Assembly (NCBI GenBank): GCA_017405805.1
Contig: JAFQZU010000005.1
Coordinates: forward strand, 184,308-248,307
From: Lachnospiraceae bacterium
GTDB taxonomy: Bacteria > Bacillota > Clostridia > Lachnospirales > Lachnospiraceae
DNA length: 64,000 nucleotides
Direction: 5' to 3'
Shown here: positions 1-7,712 of the stretch, in pieces
Numbering within the stretch: the stretch's first letter is position 1
Layout of the letters: each line of letters begins with the position of its first letter
The notes under the pieces: model-generated
Told to the model about the DNA's origin: nothing
What the model saw: the letters and a program-made list of their open reading frames with translations, nothing else
The model's database searches: none
Position numbers and translations under genes: made by a program

Positions 1-271
1 ACTCCCCGTCCCTGATCTCCTTTGTGATTCTGGTCAGCTCCTGATAGACGATCCTGCCTGCTCCCATGTTCATGTGGCCGACTTCCGAATTGCCCATCTG
101 TCCGTCCGGAAGGCCGACCGCCATGCCGCTCGCATAGCCTTTTACGAACGGGCAGTTTTTCATCAGCCCGTCAAGAACCGGAGTATTCGCCATTGCCACC
201 GCGTTGGCCTTCGGATTGTCATTGAGTCCGAAGCCGTCCAGGATCATCAGTACTACAGGCCTGTGCTCCAT
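1..271 (-). CDS. gpmI: 2,3-bisphosphoglycerate-independent phosphoglycerate mutase, N-terminal part
   Basis: The gene runs off the left edge, so only about 90 N-terminal residues are present. The start reads [15 protein letters not shown], the metal-binding N-terminus typical of this alkaline-phosphatase-superfamily enzyme, and the GNSEVGH motif that carries the catalytic serine follows. The enzyme interconverts 3- and 2-phosphoglycerate in glycolysis, in the cytoplasm, using Mn2+. Two in-frame ATG codons lie close together; the second (271) is chosen because it sits 6 nt after the AAAGGAG site at 278-284, while the first directly abuts it. Divergent from glnN. Confidence 0.93.
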   Translation of the reverse strand, partial: MEHRPVVLMILDGFGLNDNPKANAVAMANTPVLDGLMKNCPFVKGYASGMAVGLPDGQMGNSEVGHMNMGAGRIVYQELTRITKEIRDGE

Positions 272-320
272 ATTCATCTCCTTTATAGTTAATATAAATT
301 CCCGAAATGTTTCAACGTGT

Positions 321-349
321 ATTGTACTACGGAATTGTCAAATAAACAA
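321..349 (-). promoter_or_regulatory. Probable promoter of gpmI
   Basis: On the minus strand TTGTTT (344-349), a 17-bp spacer and TACAAT (321-326) form a sigma-A-type promoter about 50 bp upstream of the gpmI start. Seen in the sequence; activity is inferred. Confidence 0.45.
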
Positions 350-377
350 CAATATTCGGTGCGCCAGCACGGCGTAC

Positions 378-406
378 TTTTCAGACTTCCGCAAATGTGT
401 TATAAA
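378..406 (+). promoter_or_regulatory. Possible promoter of glnN
   Basis: TTTTCA (378-383), 17 bp and TATAAA (401-406) stand 47 bp before the glnN start. The match is modest, so this is a weak call. No clear nitrogen-regulator operator was recognised nearby. Confidence 0.3.
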
Positions 407-452
407 TAATCTCGTAAATCGATATCATACGAAAAAACACAGGAGAACGTGC

Positions 453-2546
453 ATGAAAGACAGCATTCAGAACCTTCCCTCCCTCTTCGGGAGCATGGTA
501 TTCAATGAAGAGACGATGAAGGAGAGGCTCTCTCCCTCCTGCTATAAAGAATGGAAAAAGAGCGTCACGGACGGTTCCCCTCTGGAACTCTCCACGGCCA
601 ATGAGATCGCGGAGGCCATGAAGCAGTGGGCCGTGGAAAAGGGCGCCACCCACTATACGCACTGGTTCCAGCCCATGACCGGCTTCACGGCGGAAAAGCA
701 CGACAGCTTCATCTCTTTGAACGACGAGGGCAAAGTTGTCATGGAATTTTCCGGCAAGGAGCTCGTCCGCGGCGAACCCGACGCCTCCTCCTTCCCTTCC
801 GGCGGCCTGCGCGCCACCTTCGAGGCGAGGGGCTACACCGCCTGGGATCCGACCTCCTTTGCTTTTATTAAGGAAAATTCCCTGTGCATTCCCACCATCT
901 TCTGCTCCTACTCCGGGCACGCCCTGGACAAGAAGACCCCGCTCCTCCGCTCCATGGACGCCGTGAGCAAGGAGGCTGTGCGGATCCTTCGCCTGTTCGG
1001 CGACACCGCCACGCACAGGGTCATCGCACAGGTGGGACCCGAACAGGAGTATTTCCTGGTCGACAAAAAAGTCTACAACCAGCGCGAAGACCTGATCATG
1101 ACGGGACGCACTCTGTTCGGCGCGAAGCCGCCCCGCGGACAGGAGCTGGAGGATCATTATTTTGGCGCCATCCGTCCCAGAGTCGCCGCTTTTATGCAGG
1201 ATCTGGATACGGAGCTGTGGAAGCTCGGCGTCCTGTCCAAGACCAAACACAACGAGGTGGCGCCCGCCCAGCACGAGATGGCGCCGCTGTATACCGACGC
1301 CAACGCAGCCTGCGACCAGAACCAGGTCACCATGGAGCTCATGAAAAAGGTTGCTGACCGGCACGGCCTGGTCTGCCTGCTCCACGAAAAGCCTTTTGCC
1401 GGCGTCAACGGATCGGGCAAGCATGACAACTGGTCCCTGGCCACGGACTCGGGCGAGAACCTCTTCCGTCCGGGCTCCACGCCCAGTCAGAACGCCCAGT
1501 TCCTGCTCTTCCTCACCGCCTTTATCAAGGGCGTGGACGAGTATCAGGAGATGCTGCGCGCCACCGTCGCGACCCCGGGCAACGATCACCGGCTGGGCGC
1601 CCAGGAGGCACCCCCGGCAGTGGTTTCCATATTCCTCGGCGATGAGCTGAGCGGCGTGGTGGACGCCATCATCCGGGGCGAAGTCTACCGCGATGCCGGC
1701 AAGCGCAACCTGCAGATCGGCGTCGACGCCATGCCGCCCATCCCCATGGACAACACGGACCGCAACCGCACCTCTCCCATGGCCTTCACCGGCAACAAGT
1801 TCGAATTCCGCATGGTGGGATCCGGCCTGTCGGTCTCCGGCCCCAATATCGTGATCAATACCATGATGGCCGAGGAGCTGAGCCGTTTTGCGGATGAACT
1901 GGAGAAGTCCGATGACTTTAAGCACGATCTCAACAAGCTGATCCGGCGAGAGCTGACCGCCCATCAGAGGATCATTTTTGACGGAAACGGATACGACGAG
2001 TCCTGGCTGATGGAAGCCAAGCGGAGGGGCCTGGCCAACAGCACCACTTCCGTGGACGCGCTGCCCGCCTATATCATGCAGAAAAACATAGATCTGTTCG
2101 TGCGTCACGCCATTTATACGAAAGAGGAAGTGCACGCCCGCTATAAGATCCACGTCGAGAACTATATCGCGACCATTGCCATCGAGGCGCGCACCATGAT
2201 CGACATGCTCCGCAAGGACATCCTGCCGGCGTGCTCCCGCTACGGCATGAAGCTCTGCGAGGGATATGAAAAGAGAAAAGCACTGGGCTTCCCCTGCAAA
2301 TACGAGGAGGAGAACGCACGCAACAACTGCATGCTGACCGACTGTCTGAACGACGCCTGTGACAAGCTCGAGCGTGACATGCGCGAAGTGCCTGCCGACC
2401 CGGAAAACGCCATGCACTACTGCCGCGACGTGATCATTCCGGATATGGACGAATGCCGCAGTTATGCGGATCAGCTGGAGACCATTACGGATAAGGGGGC
2501 GTGGCCGTTCCCAGTCTATTCCGATTTATTATTCAGCGAGAGATAG
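453..2546 (+). CDS. glnN: Glutamine synthetase type III
   Basis: 697 residues, the size of the GlnN (GSIII) class rather than the ~450-residue GlnA class. It makes glutamine from glutamate, ammonium and ATP in the cytoplasm. Family signatures seen include THWFQPMTG, the GPEQEYFLVD metal-binding stretch, the NEVAPAQHE motif, the GSGKHDNWS loop and NDHRLGAQEAPPA. The ATG at 453 follows AGGAG at 441-445; the in-frame upstream extension lacks a ribosome site. It stands alone between divergent gpmI and convergent thiN, with a palindromic repeat just after the stop that may end its transcript. Confidence 0.96.
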   Translation: MKDSIQNLPSLFGSMVFNEETMKERLSPSCYKEWKKSVTDGSPLELSTANEIAEAMKQWAVEKGATHYTHWFQPMTGFTAEKHDSFISLNDEGKVVMEFSGKELVRGEPDASSFPSGGLRATFEARGYTAWDPTSFAFIKENSLCIPTIFCSYSGHALDKKTPLLRSMDAVSKEAVRILRLFGDTATHRVIAQVGPEQEYFLVDKKVYNQREDLIMTGRTLFGAKPPRGQELEDHYFGAIRPRVAAFMQDLDTELWKLGVLSKTKHNEVAPAQHEMAPLYTDANAACDQNQVTMELMKKVADRHGLVCLLHEKPFAGVNGSGKHDNWSLATDSGENLFRPGSTPSQNAQFLLFLTAFIKGVDEYQEMLRATVATPGNDHRLGAQEAPPAVVSIFLGDELSGVVDAIIRGEVYRDAGKRNLQIGVDAMPPIPMDNTDRNRTSPMAFTGNKFEFRMVGSGLSVSGPNIVINTMMAEELSRFADELEKSDDFKHDLNKLIRRELTAHQRIIFDGNGYDESWLMEAKRRGLANSTTSVDALPAYIMQKNIDLFVRHAIYTKEEVHARYKIHVENYIATIAIEARTMIDMLRKDILPACSRYGMKLCEGYEKRKALGFPCKYEEENARNNCMLTDCLNDACDKLERDMREVPADPENAMHYCRDVIIPDMDECRSYADQLETITDKGAWPFPVYSDLLFSER

Positions 2547-2552
2547 AATATA

Positions 2553-2649
2553 GGAGTCGTATTTAGTACCCGCAGGGCCTTTTTGCGGCTATAGGGCCGC
2601 GAACGAGCGAGCTTAGGCGAGCGTGCCCAAGGGTATTAAATACGACTCC
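2553..2649. repeat. Palindromic interspersed repeat, copy A
   Basis: A 97-bp element whose ends form a near-perfect inverted repeat (GGAGTCGTATTTA on the left, its complement on the right; 18 of 19 positions pair). The core holds an inner hairpin (GCGGCT/GGCCGC) and a GAGCGAGC...GGCGAGCG segment. The same core occurs at 42294-42390 (inverted) and 42591-42691. It lies between the convergent glnN and thiN genes and is followed by ATTTTT on the plus strand, so it may act as a transcription terminator. Confidence 0.8.
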
Positions 2650-2659
2650 ATTTTTAATA

Positions 2660-3361
2660 CTAATAGTGAATATTGTGAAGGTGTTCGGTCAGGATCAGTA
2701 TACCGGCGCCCTTTTGGATGGAAAATGCGCCCGGTCCATTACCCGGAACCGTTTCGTTGCTGATCCCCAGTGAGGAATCATTGGCGATCACCGCATCGGA
2801 AAGTTCATATTTCATGTTCCGGATGGAAACGCCCTCCAGCCGGTCGGACAGCGCACACAGTGACACGGTTCCCTCAAACCCTTCCGGCAGACGGAAGGTC
2901 TCATTCTCTATGACCGTTATGGCAGTCCTTCCAAGGAAGAGCCAGGGTCTTGCCCCTTTCCTGCGGATCTTGAGCGCCATCTGGAGATTGGAAAAGGAGT
3001 GGTCGAAACGTCCGCCCAGCGCGCCGTAAATGAAAAAGCGCGCAAAGCCCCTCTCCAGCCCGATCATGACGGCTTTCTCCGAATCCGTCTCGTCTTTTTG
3101 GACCGGCAGGCGTATGACGCTCTCCGGCCTTTGCGCCTCAAAGCGCTCCAGATACTCTTCTTCCCGCCCTGCGATCGAATCGAAATCCCCAAGGATCAGA
3201 TCCGGCTCCAGACCAAGGTCCAGGATATGGCGAAGTCCGCCGTCCACCGCGATGAGAAGATCCTCCTTTGAAAGGGAGGGAAAGTGTGTTTTCTCGCGGG
3301 GATCAAAGCTGGGGTCGAACTCGCCGGCGCAGACCAGGATACATCTTCCCGGCGCGCTCAT
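2660..3361 (-). CDS. thiN: Thiamine pyrophosphokinase
   Basis: 233 residues. It transfers pyrophosphate from ATP to thiamine to make thiamine diphosphate, in the cytoplasm. The family pattern is clear: AVDGGLRH, then PDLILGDFDSI with the metal-binding acidic residues, KDETDSEKA, and GALGGRFDHSFSN. The ATG at 3361 overlaps the pgsA stop as ATGA, which suggests coupled translation; a longer reading starting at 3439 would lie inside pgsA and has no support. Last gene of the yicC-to-thiN operon. Confidence 0.93.
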   Translation of the reverse strand: MSAPGRCILVCAGEFDPSFDPREKTHFPSLSKEDLLIAVDGGLRHILDLGLEPDLILGDFDSIAGREEEYLERFEAQRPESVIRLPVQKDETDSEKAVMIGLERGFARFFIYGALGGRFDHSFSNLQMALKIRRKGARPWLFLGRTAITVIENETFRLPEGFEGTVSLCALSDRLEGVSIRNMKYELSDAVIANDSSLGISNETVPGNGPGAFSIQKGAGILILTEHLHNIHY

Positions 3362-3894
3362 TTCATGGAACCCAGCACCTGCTTGTTCTGCATGATATAC
3401 GTCACCAGCGAAACAACCGTGAGCACAAGTGCGATCCACATGACTATCTCAGTGAGCAGGGACAGCTGCGGGAGATCCATGATCATCAGTATGATCATGA
3501 TCATCTGGAAGACCGTCTTCCACTTGCCCCAGTAATTGGCGGCGATGACGATCCCGTTGTCCGCCGCAATGAGACGGAAGCCGCTGATGATAAACTCCCG
3601 CGCCACGATGATGATCACAATCCAGGAAGGGATCTTCCCCAGGTCCACCAGGCAGATCATGCCTGATACCGTCAGGAGCTTATCGGCGAGCGGGTCCATA
3701 AATTTCCCGAAATCCGTGATCAGATTGTATTTGCGGGCGATCTTGCCGTCGAGCAGGTCCGTCAGCGATGCGACGATAAAAATGATGAGCGCCGCCCATT
3801 TCAGCCCCGGATTGTAAGCGGTTCCAAGCAGGAACGCCACAAAAAAGGGCACCAGCACGATTCGGAGTACTGTGAGTTTATTCGGCAGATTCAT
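3358..3894 (-). CDS. pgsA: CDP-diacylglycerol-glycerol-3-phosphate 3-phosphatidyltransferase
   Basis: 178 residues with about five hydrophobic segments: an integral membrane enzyme that joins CDP-diacylglycerol and glycerol-3-phosphate to phosphatidylglycerophosphate, the first step to phosphatidylglycerol. The CDP-alcohol phosphotransferase signature is present (DLLDGKIAR, then G and two Asp in FGKFMDPLADK). ATG 3894 is chosen because GGAG stands 6 nt upstream; it lies within the 3' end of rimO, overlapping it by 17 nt. Overlaps thiN by 4 nt. Confidence 0.95.
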   Translation of the reverse strand: MNLPNKLTVLRIVLVPFFVAFLLGTAYNPGLKWAALIIFIVASLTDLLDGKIARKYNLITDFGKFMDPLADKLLTVSGMICLVDLGKIPSWIVIIIVAREFIISGFRLIAADNGIVIAANYWGKWKTVFQMIMIILMIMDLPQLSLLTEIVMWIALVLTVVSLVTYIMQNKQVLGSMK

Positions 3895-5218
3895 AGATCT
3901 CTCCAATTAAATCATAATCCTGGGATCCCGTCACTCTTACCCTGACCAGATCCCCTGTCATCAGATCCCTTTTCGTCTCAATAAAGAGCAGGCCGTCCAC
4001 GCCGGGCGCGTCCTTATAAGTGCGGGCGGTATAGGCGTCCTCCCCCACGATATTTCCTTCGACCATGGCCTCCAGAACGCGGCCCTTCATATCTTCGGCC
4101 TGTTCGAACGCGATCTCCTGCTGGATGAGCATCAGGTCCTTCTGCCTTTTTTTCTTCAGGCGCGCCGGCACCTGCGGTTTCATACCGGCCGCAGGCGTCC
4201 CCTCCTCTCTGGAATAGGGAAAAACGCCCAACCTGTCAAAACGCATTTTCCGGACGAAGTCCTCCAGGATCTCGTGGTCCGCGATGGTCTCCCCGGGGAA
4301 CCCGCTGATCAGGGTCGTGCGCAGACAGATATCCGGGATCTCTCTCCGCACAAAAGCGATCATCTCTTCGAGTTCTCTCCGGTTGGTATGCCGTCCCATT
4401 TTGCGCAGGATATCGTCCGAGGCGTGCTGCACGGGAATATCCAGATAGTGCAGGACCTTGGGGGTATCGCGTATGGTCCGGACCAGTTCGGGCGTGATCT
4501 CCTCGGGATAGCAGTACAGGATCCGGATCCACGCGATGCCTTCCACGAGGGCGAGTTCACGCAGCAGTTCCGGAAGCTTTTTCTCACCGTAGAGGTCCAC
4601 GCCGTAAAGCGTCGTCTCCTGGGCCACCAGGATCAGTTCGCGGACGCCGGACTGTGCCAGGGTCTGTGCCTCACGGATCAGCTCCTCCATGGGTCTGCTG
4701 CGGTATTTTCCCCGCACGGAGGGGATCACACAGTAAGTGCAGCACTTGTCGCACCCCTCGGCGATCTTCAGGTAGCTGTAATAGCCCCCTGTCGTGATCA
4801 CCCTGGGATAGACCGTGCCGGTCCTGCCTTCGAGGTCCTCTGTGTAGAGCTTTCCTTCCTCCTGTTCTCCCAGCGCCTCCTCCAGCGCACGGATCAGGTG
4901 CTCCTCGGCAGTCGTTCCGATGACGGCATCCACCTCCGGGATCTCCCGCAGGATCTCATCTTTGTAGCGCTGCGCGAGACAGCCTGTCACGATCAGTGCC
5001 TTATACTGCCCGCTCTTTCTTCTCTCCGCAAGGGAAAGGATGTTCTCGATGCTCTCCATTTTCGCGTCGCCGATAAAACAGCACGTGTTGACGACCGCAG
5101 CCTCGGCTTCCTCTTCATCATCGGTAAAAGAATGCCCATGCGCAGCGAGGGCTCCGAGCATCTCCTCGGAGTCCACCAGATTTTTGTCGCAGCCCAGCGA
5201 CACAAAAAGTATTTTCAT
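3878..5218 (-). CDS. rimO: Ribosomal protein S12 (Asp) methylthiotransferase
   Basis: 446 residues, usual length for RimO. It is a radical-SAM enzyme with two [4Fe-4S] clusters that adds a methylthio group to an aspartate of ribosomal protein S12. Seen: N-terminal MTTase domain (SLGCDKNLVDSE, VNTCCFIGDAK, TGCLAQRY), radical-SAM CxxxCxxC in EGCDKCCTYC, and a C-terminal TRAM-like region. RimO is preferred over MiaB because of the SLGCDKN and EGCDKCC forms. Its ATG overlaps the rpoZ stop (TAATG). Confidence 0.94.
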   Translation of the reverse strand: MKILFVSLGCDKNLVDSEEMLGALAAHGHSFTDDEEEAEAAVVNTCCFIGDAKMESIENILSLAERRKSGQYKALIVTGCLAQRYKDEILREIPEVDAVIGTTAEEHLIRALEEALGEQEEGKLYTEDLEGRTGTVYPRVITTGGYYSYLKIAEGCDKCCTYCVIPSVRGKYRSRPMEELIREAQTLAQSGVRELILVAQETTLYGVDLYGEKKLPELLRELALVEGIAWIRILYCYPEEITPELVRTIRDTPKVLHYLDIPVQHASDDILRKMGRHTNRRELEEMIAFVRREIPDICLRTTLISGFPGETIADHEILEDFVRKMRFDRLGVFPYSREEGTPAAGMKPQVPARLKKKRQKDLMLIQQEIAFEQAEDMKGRVLEAMVEGNIVGEDAYTARTYKDAPGVDGLLFIETKRDLMTGDLVRVRVTGSQDYDLIGEIYESAE

Positions 5219-5628
5219 TATTCCAGGCTCTCGTCTTCCCGGGCAGGGGCCGTTTCCTCATAGAAATCCTCTTCCCCATGGAATTCCGTGCCCTCTTCCT
5301 CAGCCGCGGGCGCCTCCTCATCGGCCGTGTCGACGGCCGCATCCGCTTCTTCCGCAGCGGCTTCCGCTTCCTTCATTGCCTCGTATTCCTTGATCTCTTC
5401 TTCGGTGAGAATACGGATCTTGCCCTGATTGAGCTCCTCGACCGCGATGGAGAGCGGCTTCTCTCCCTTTCTCTCCTCCACGAGGCTCTCGTCGCCGTCC
5501 ACCAGCTGGCGGGCTCTCCTGGCGGTCGCCATCACGATGGAATAGCGGCTGTTGATGACCGGCGTCTCGCCCTCCTCGACATTTTTGTTGACGACTTTCA
5601 TCAGGTCCACGTAAGACGGGTGAATCAT
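5218..5628 (-). CDS. rpoZ: RNA polymerase omega subunit with acidic C-terminal extension
   Basis: 136 residues. The first ~75 match omega (MIHPSYVDLM, SRYSIVMATARRARQL, KPLSIAVEEL), the small subunit that helps assemble RNA polymerase. The remaining ~60 residues are almost all Glu, Ala and Asp, much longer than the family core and probably disordered. Directly upstream of rimO, downstream of gmk, an order common in Firmicutes. Confidence 0.9.
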   Translation of the reverse strand: MIHPSYVDLMKVVNKNVEEGETPVINSRYSIVMATARRARQLVDGDESLVEERKGEKPLSIAVEELNQGKIRILTEEEIKEYEAMKEAEAAAEEADAAVDTADEEAPAAEEEGTEFHGEEDFYEETAPAREDESLE

Positions 5629-5696
5629 ACCCTTTTTTCCTCCTGTATTTACAATTATCCGGCAAAAAACAACACTGCGACAAACGTCGAATGAAT

Positions 5697-5725
5697 ATTA
5701 TAGCATAAGTATCTTCTTTAGGAAA
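5697..5725 (-). promoter_or_regulatory. Possible internal promoter before rpoZ
   Basis: TTTCCT (5720-5725), 17 bp and an extended -10 TGCTATAAT (TATAAT at 5697-5702) on the minus strand. It overlaps the 3' end of gmk and would give rpoZ and the genes after it their own transcript. Confidence 0.45.
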
Positions 5726-6368
5726 GCTTTCCTGCCTCCCTGGCTTCGATGATTTTTTCAAGATCCTTCACGAACCGGTTCACAAAAGCCGCGTCCGGGC
5801 GGCAGTCATCCGGCGCGTACCGGATCAGACGGTCCAGGGTCATCGCACTCGCCGTCACATCCTCATTGATCAGCATGTAGTCGTAGTCCGGTATATATTT
5901 CGCCTCTTCCAGTGCCTGTTTCAGGCGCTTTGTCACCACTTCGGGCGACTCGGACTCTCTGCCGCTGAGGCGTCTCTCCAGCTCTGCCGCGGAGGGCGTG
6001 ATCAAAAAGATCAGCATGCTGTCCGGGATCTTATTCCGGATCTGCACCGCACCCTGCACTTCGATCTCTAAAAGGACATTGAAGCCGCCGCGGCGTTTTT
6101 CTTCCACGTAAGCACGCGGCGTCCCGTAATAGTGATTGACGTAGCCGGCATATTCGAGAAAGCCCTCTCTTTTGATTTCCTCCTCGAACCGCTCGTCGGT
6201 CACGTAAAAATAATCCTCGCCCTCGACTTCTCCGTCGCGGGGAGCCCTGGTGGTCATAGACACCGAGAGGACATGATCGTCCGTCATTCCGCGCAGTTTC
6301 CGGATCACCGTGCCTTTGCCGGAGCCCGAAAAGCCGGAGATCACTACCAGTTTACCGTCAAATTCCAT
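5718..6368 (-). CDS. gmk: Guanylate kinase
   Basis: 216 residues. Phosphorylates GMP to GDP with ATP. P-loop in ISGFSGSGKGT, the GMP-binding SVSMTTRAPRDGEVEG.DYFY region, and the LEIEVQGAVQI segment are present. ATG 6368 follows GGAGG with a 6-nt gap and overlaps the end of remA by 11 nt; a longer reading from 6446 would run through remA. Confidence 0.95.
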   Translation of the reverse strand: MEFDGKLVVISGFSGSGKGTVIRKLRGMTDDHVLSVSMTTRAPRDGEVEGEDYFYVTDERFEEEIKREGFLEYAGYVNHYYGTPRAYVEEKRRGGFNVLLEIEVQGAVQIRNKIPDSMLIFLITPSAAELERRLSGRESESPEVVTKRLKQALEEAKYIPDYDYMLINEDVTASAMTLDRLIRYAPDDCRPDAAFVNRFVKDLEKIIEAREAGKLS

Positions 6369-6624
6369 CTGCTGCCTCCAATCTCTCAGCCTGCGCCCTG
6401 CCGCGGATCGTCTCCGGCAGAAGCGCCGACAGTACGATCCGGTCATTATCCATCACAATGACCGATTTGGTCTTGCGTCCCTGCGTGGCGTCGATGGCTC
6501 TGGATTCCTCCCTGGCTTTGGTTATCATCCTCTTGACGGGAGCCGAATCCGGATTGACGACGGCAACGATCTTGCCTGCATTGACGATATTGCCAAATCC
6601 CACATGTATAAGCGTTGTTTGCAA
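6358..6624 (-). CDS. remA: RemA-type regulator (DUF370)
   Basis: 88 residues matching the RemA/YlzA family (IHVGFGNIVNAGKIVAVV, SAPVKRMI, DATQGRKTKSVIV). In Bacillus subtilis RemA is a DNA-binding regulator of extracellular matrix genes. The conserved order yicC-remA-gmk-rpoZ supports the call. Its targets here are unknown. Confidence 0.92.
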   Translation of the reverse strand: MQTTLIHVGFGNIVNAGKIVAVVNPDSAPVKRMITKAREESRAIDATQGRKTKSVIVMDNDRIVLSALLPETIRGRAQAERLEAADGI

Positions 6625-6643
6625 CTCCTCTGCTCCTGCCTTT

Positions 6644-7522
6644 TCACTCGATATTCTGGATCTGTTCGCGCACCTTCTCCACCGTAGTCTTGAGCTCGAT
6701 GGCGCGGTCCGTGATCTCCTTGTCGTCCGATTTCGAGAGTATGGTATTGGACTCCCGGTTCATCTCCTGGGCTATGAAATCGAGCTTTCGCCCGACCCCC
6801 TCGTCCGTGCCCAGAGCGTCTCTGGTCGCCAGGATATGGCTGCGCAGCCGGACCAGTTCTTCGTCCAGGCACACCTTATCCGCGTAGATCGTAACTTCCT
6901 GCACGATCCGGCTGTCCTCCACGGCGCGGTCCTCCAAAAGCTCCCGGACCTTATCCGCAAGACGCCTGCGGTAATTTTCCACTACGACCGGAGACTTCTT
7001 TTCGATGAACTCCACATTTTCGAGCATCTCGTCCAGCTTGGAGAGAAGATCGTCACGCAGGAAGGCTCCCTCGCGGATCCTCGCCTGCAAAAATTGCTCT
7101 GCCGCGCTCCGCAGCACGGTTTCCAGCCTCTCCCAGATCTGGGTTTCGTCAGGGCTCTCCTCCTCCATGGTAAAGACGTCGGGGTAGCGGGAGAGCTGGA
7201 AGGCGGAGATGTCGTTCTTGATCCCGAACTCCTCCTCCATCTCCTTCAGGTGCCGGATATATTCCCCCGCGATCCTGCTGTTGTATTGGACCGTGCGGTT
7301 CGATTCGGTCAGATCCTCATAGCTGATATAGACGTCGACCTTTCCCCTCTTCATGTACTCCTTGAGCACGGCGCGGATCTGCGCCTCCAGAGGGTTGAGC
7401 TGCCTGGGCATGCGCAGACCGATGTCCAGATAGCGGTTGTTGACGGATTTGATCTCTACTGATACGCGGTACATATGGTCGGCCACTTCGCTCCGCCCGT
7501 ACCCTGTCATACTCTTGATCAT
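6644..7522 (-). CDS. yicC: YicC/YloC-family endoribonuclease
   Basis: 292 residues. It begins with the canonical MIKSMTGYGR and contains KSVNNRYLDI and the C-terminal EMNRESNTILSKS motif. Members are metal-dependent endoribonucleases involved in RNA turnover. An upstream extension to 7630 exists but ATG 7522 fits the family start. First gene of the operon that continues to thiN. Confidence 0.92.
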   Translation of the reverse strand: MIKSMTGYGRSEVADHMYRVSVEIKSVNNRYLDIGLRMPRQLNPLEAQIRAVLKEYMKRGKVDVYISYEDLTESNRTVQYNSRIAGEYIRHLKEMEEEFGIKNDISAFQLSRYPDVFTMEEESPDETQIWERLETVLRSAAEQFLQARIREGAFLRDDLLSKLDEMLENVEFIEKKSPVVVENYRRRLADKVRELLEDRAVEDSRIVQEVTIYADKVCLDEELVRLRSHILATRDALGTDEGVGRKLDFIAQEMNRESNTILSKSDDKEITDRAIELKTTVEKVREQIQNIE

Positions 7523-7629
7523 TTTATAAGCCTCATACTGCTCCCGCCCTGCGGGTTTGATTCTTTGCATATATAAAGAAATTTTACTTCCCTTTCCGAT
7601 GTTTGTAAAGAAGAACCCCCCTACGCGCA

Positions 7630-7658
7630 TTGCGGTCGCGGTGAAATCCTAGTAAAAT
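7630..7658 (+). promoter_or_regulatory. Possible promoter of rqcH
   Basis: TTGCGG (7630-7635), 17 bp and TAAAAT (7653-7658), about 55 bp upstream of the rqcH start. Moderate match. Confidence 0.4.
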
Positions 7659-7712
7659 GAAAACCGGTTTTTGAAAAGAATTGACAGCCGGTGCGCGAAA
7701 GGTAGTTACGAT

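Noticed and set aside
381-2417. Long ORF antisense to glnN (678 codons)
   Set aside because: It mirrors the codons of a clear glutamine synthetase; the translation has no recognisable domain and is a GC-driven shadow.
3362-3439. Longer thiN start inside pgsA
   Set aside because: The extra residues match no family member and the ATGA overlap at 3358-3361 gives a better start.
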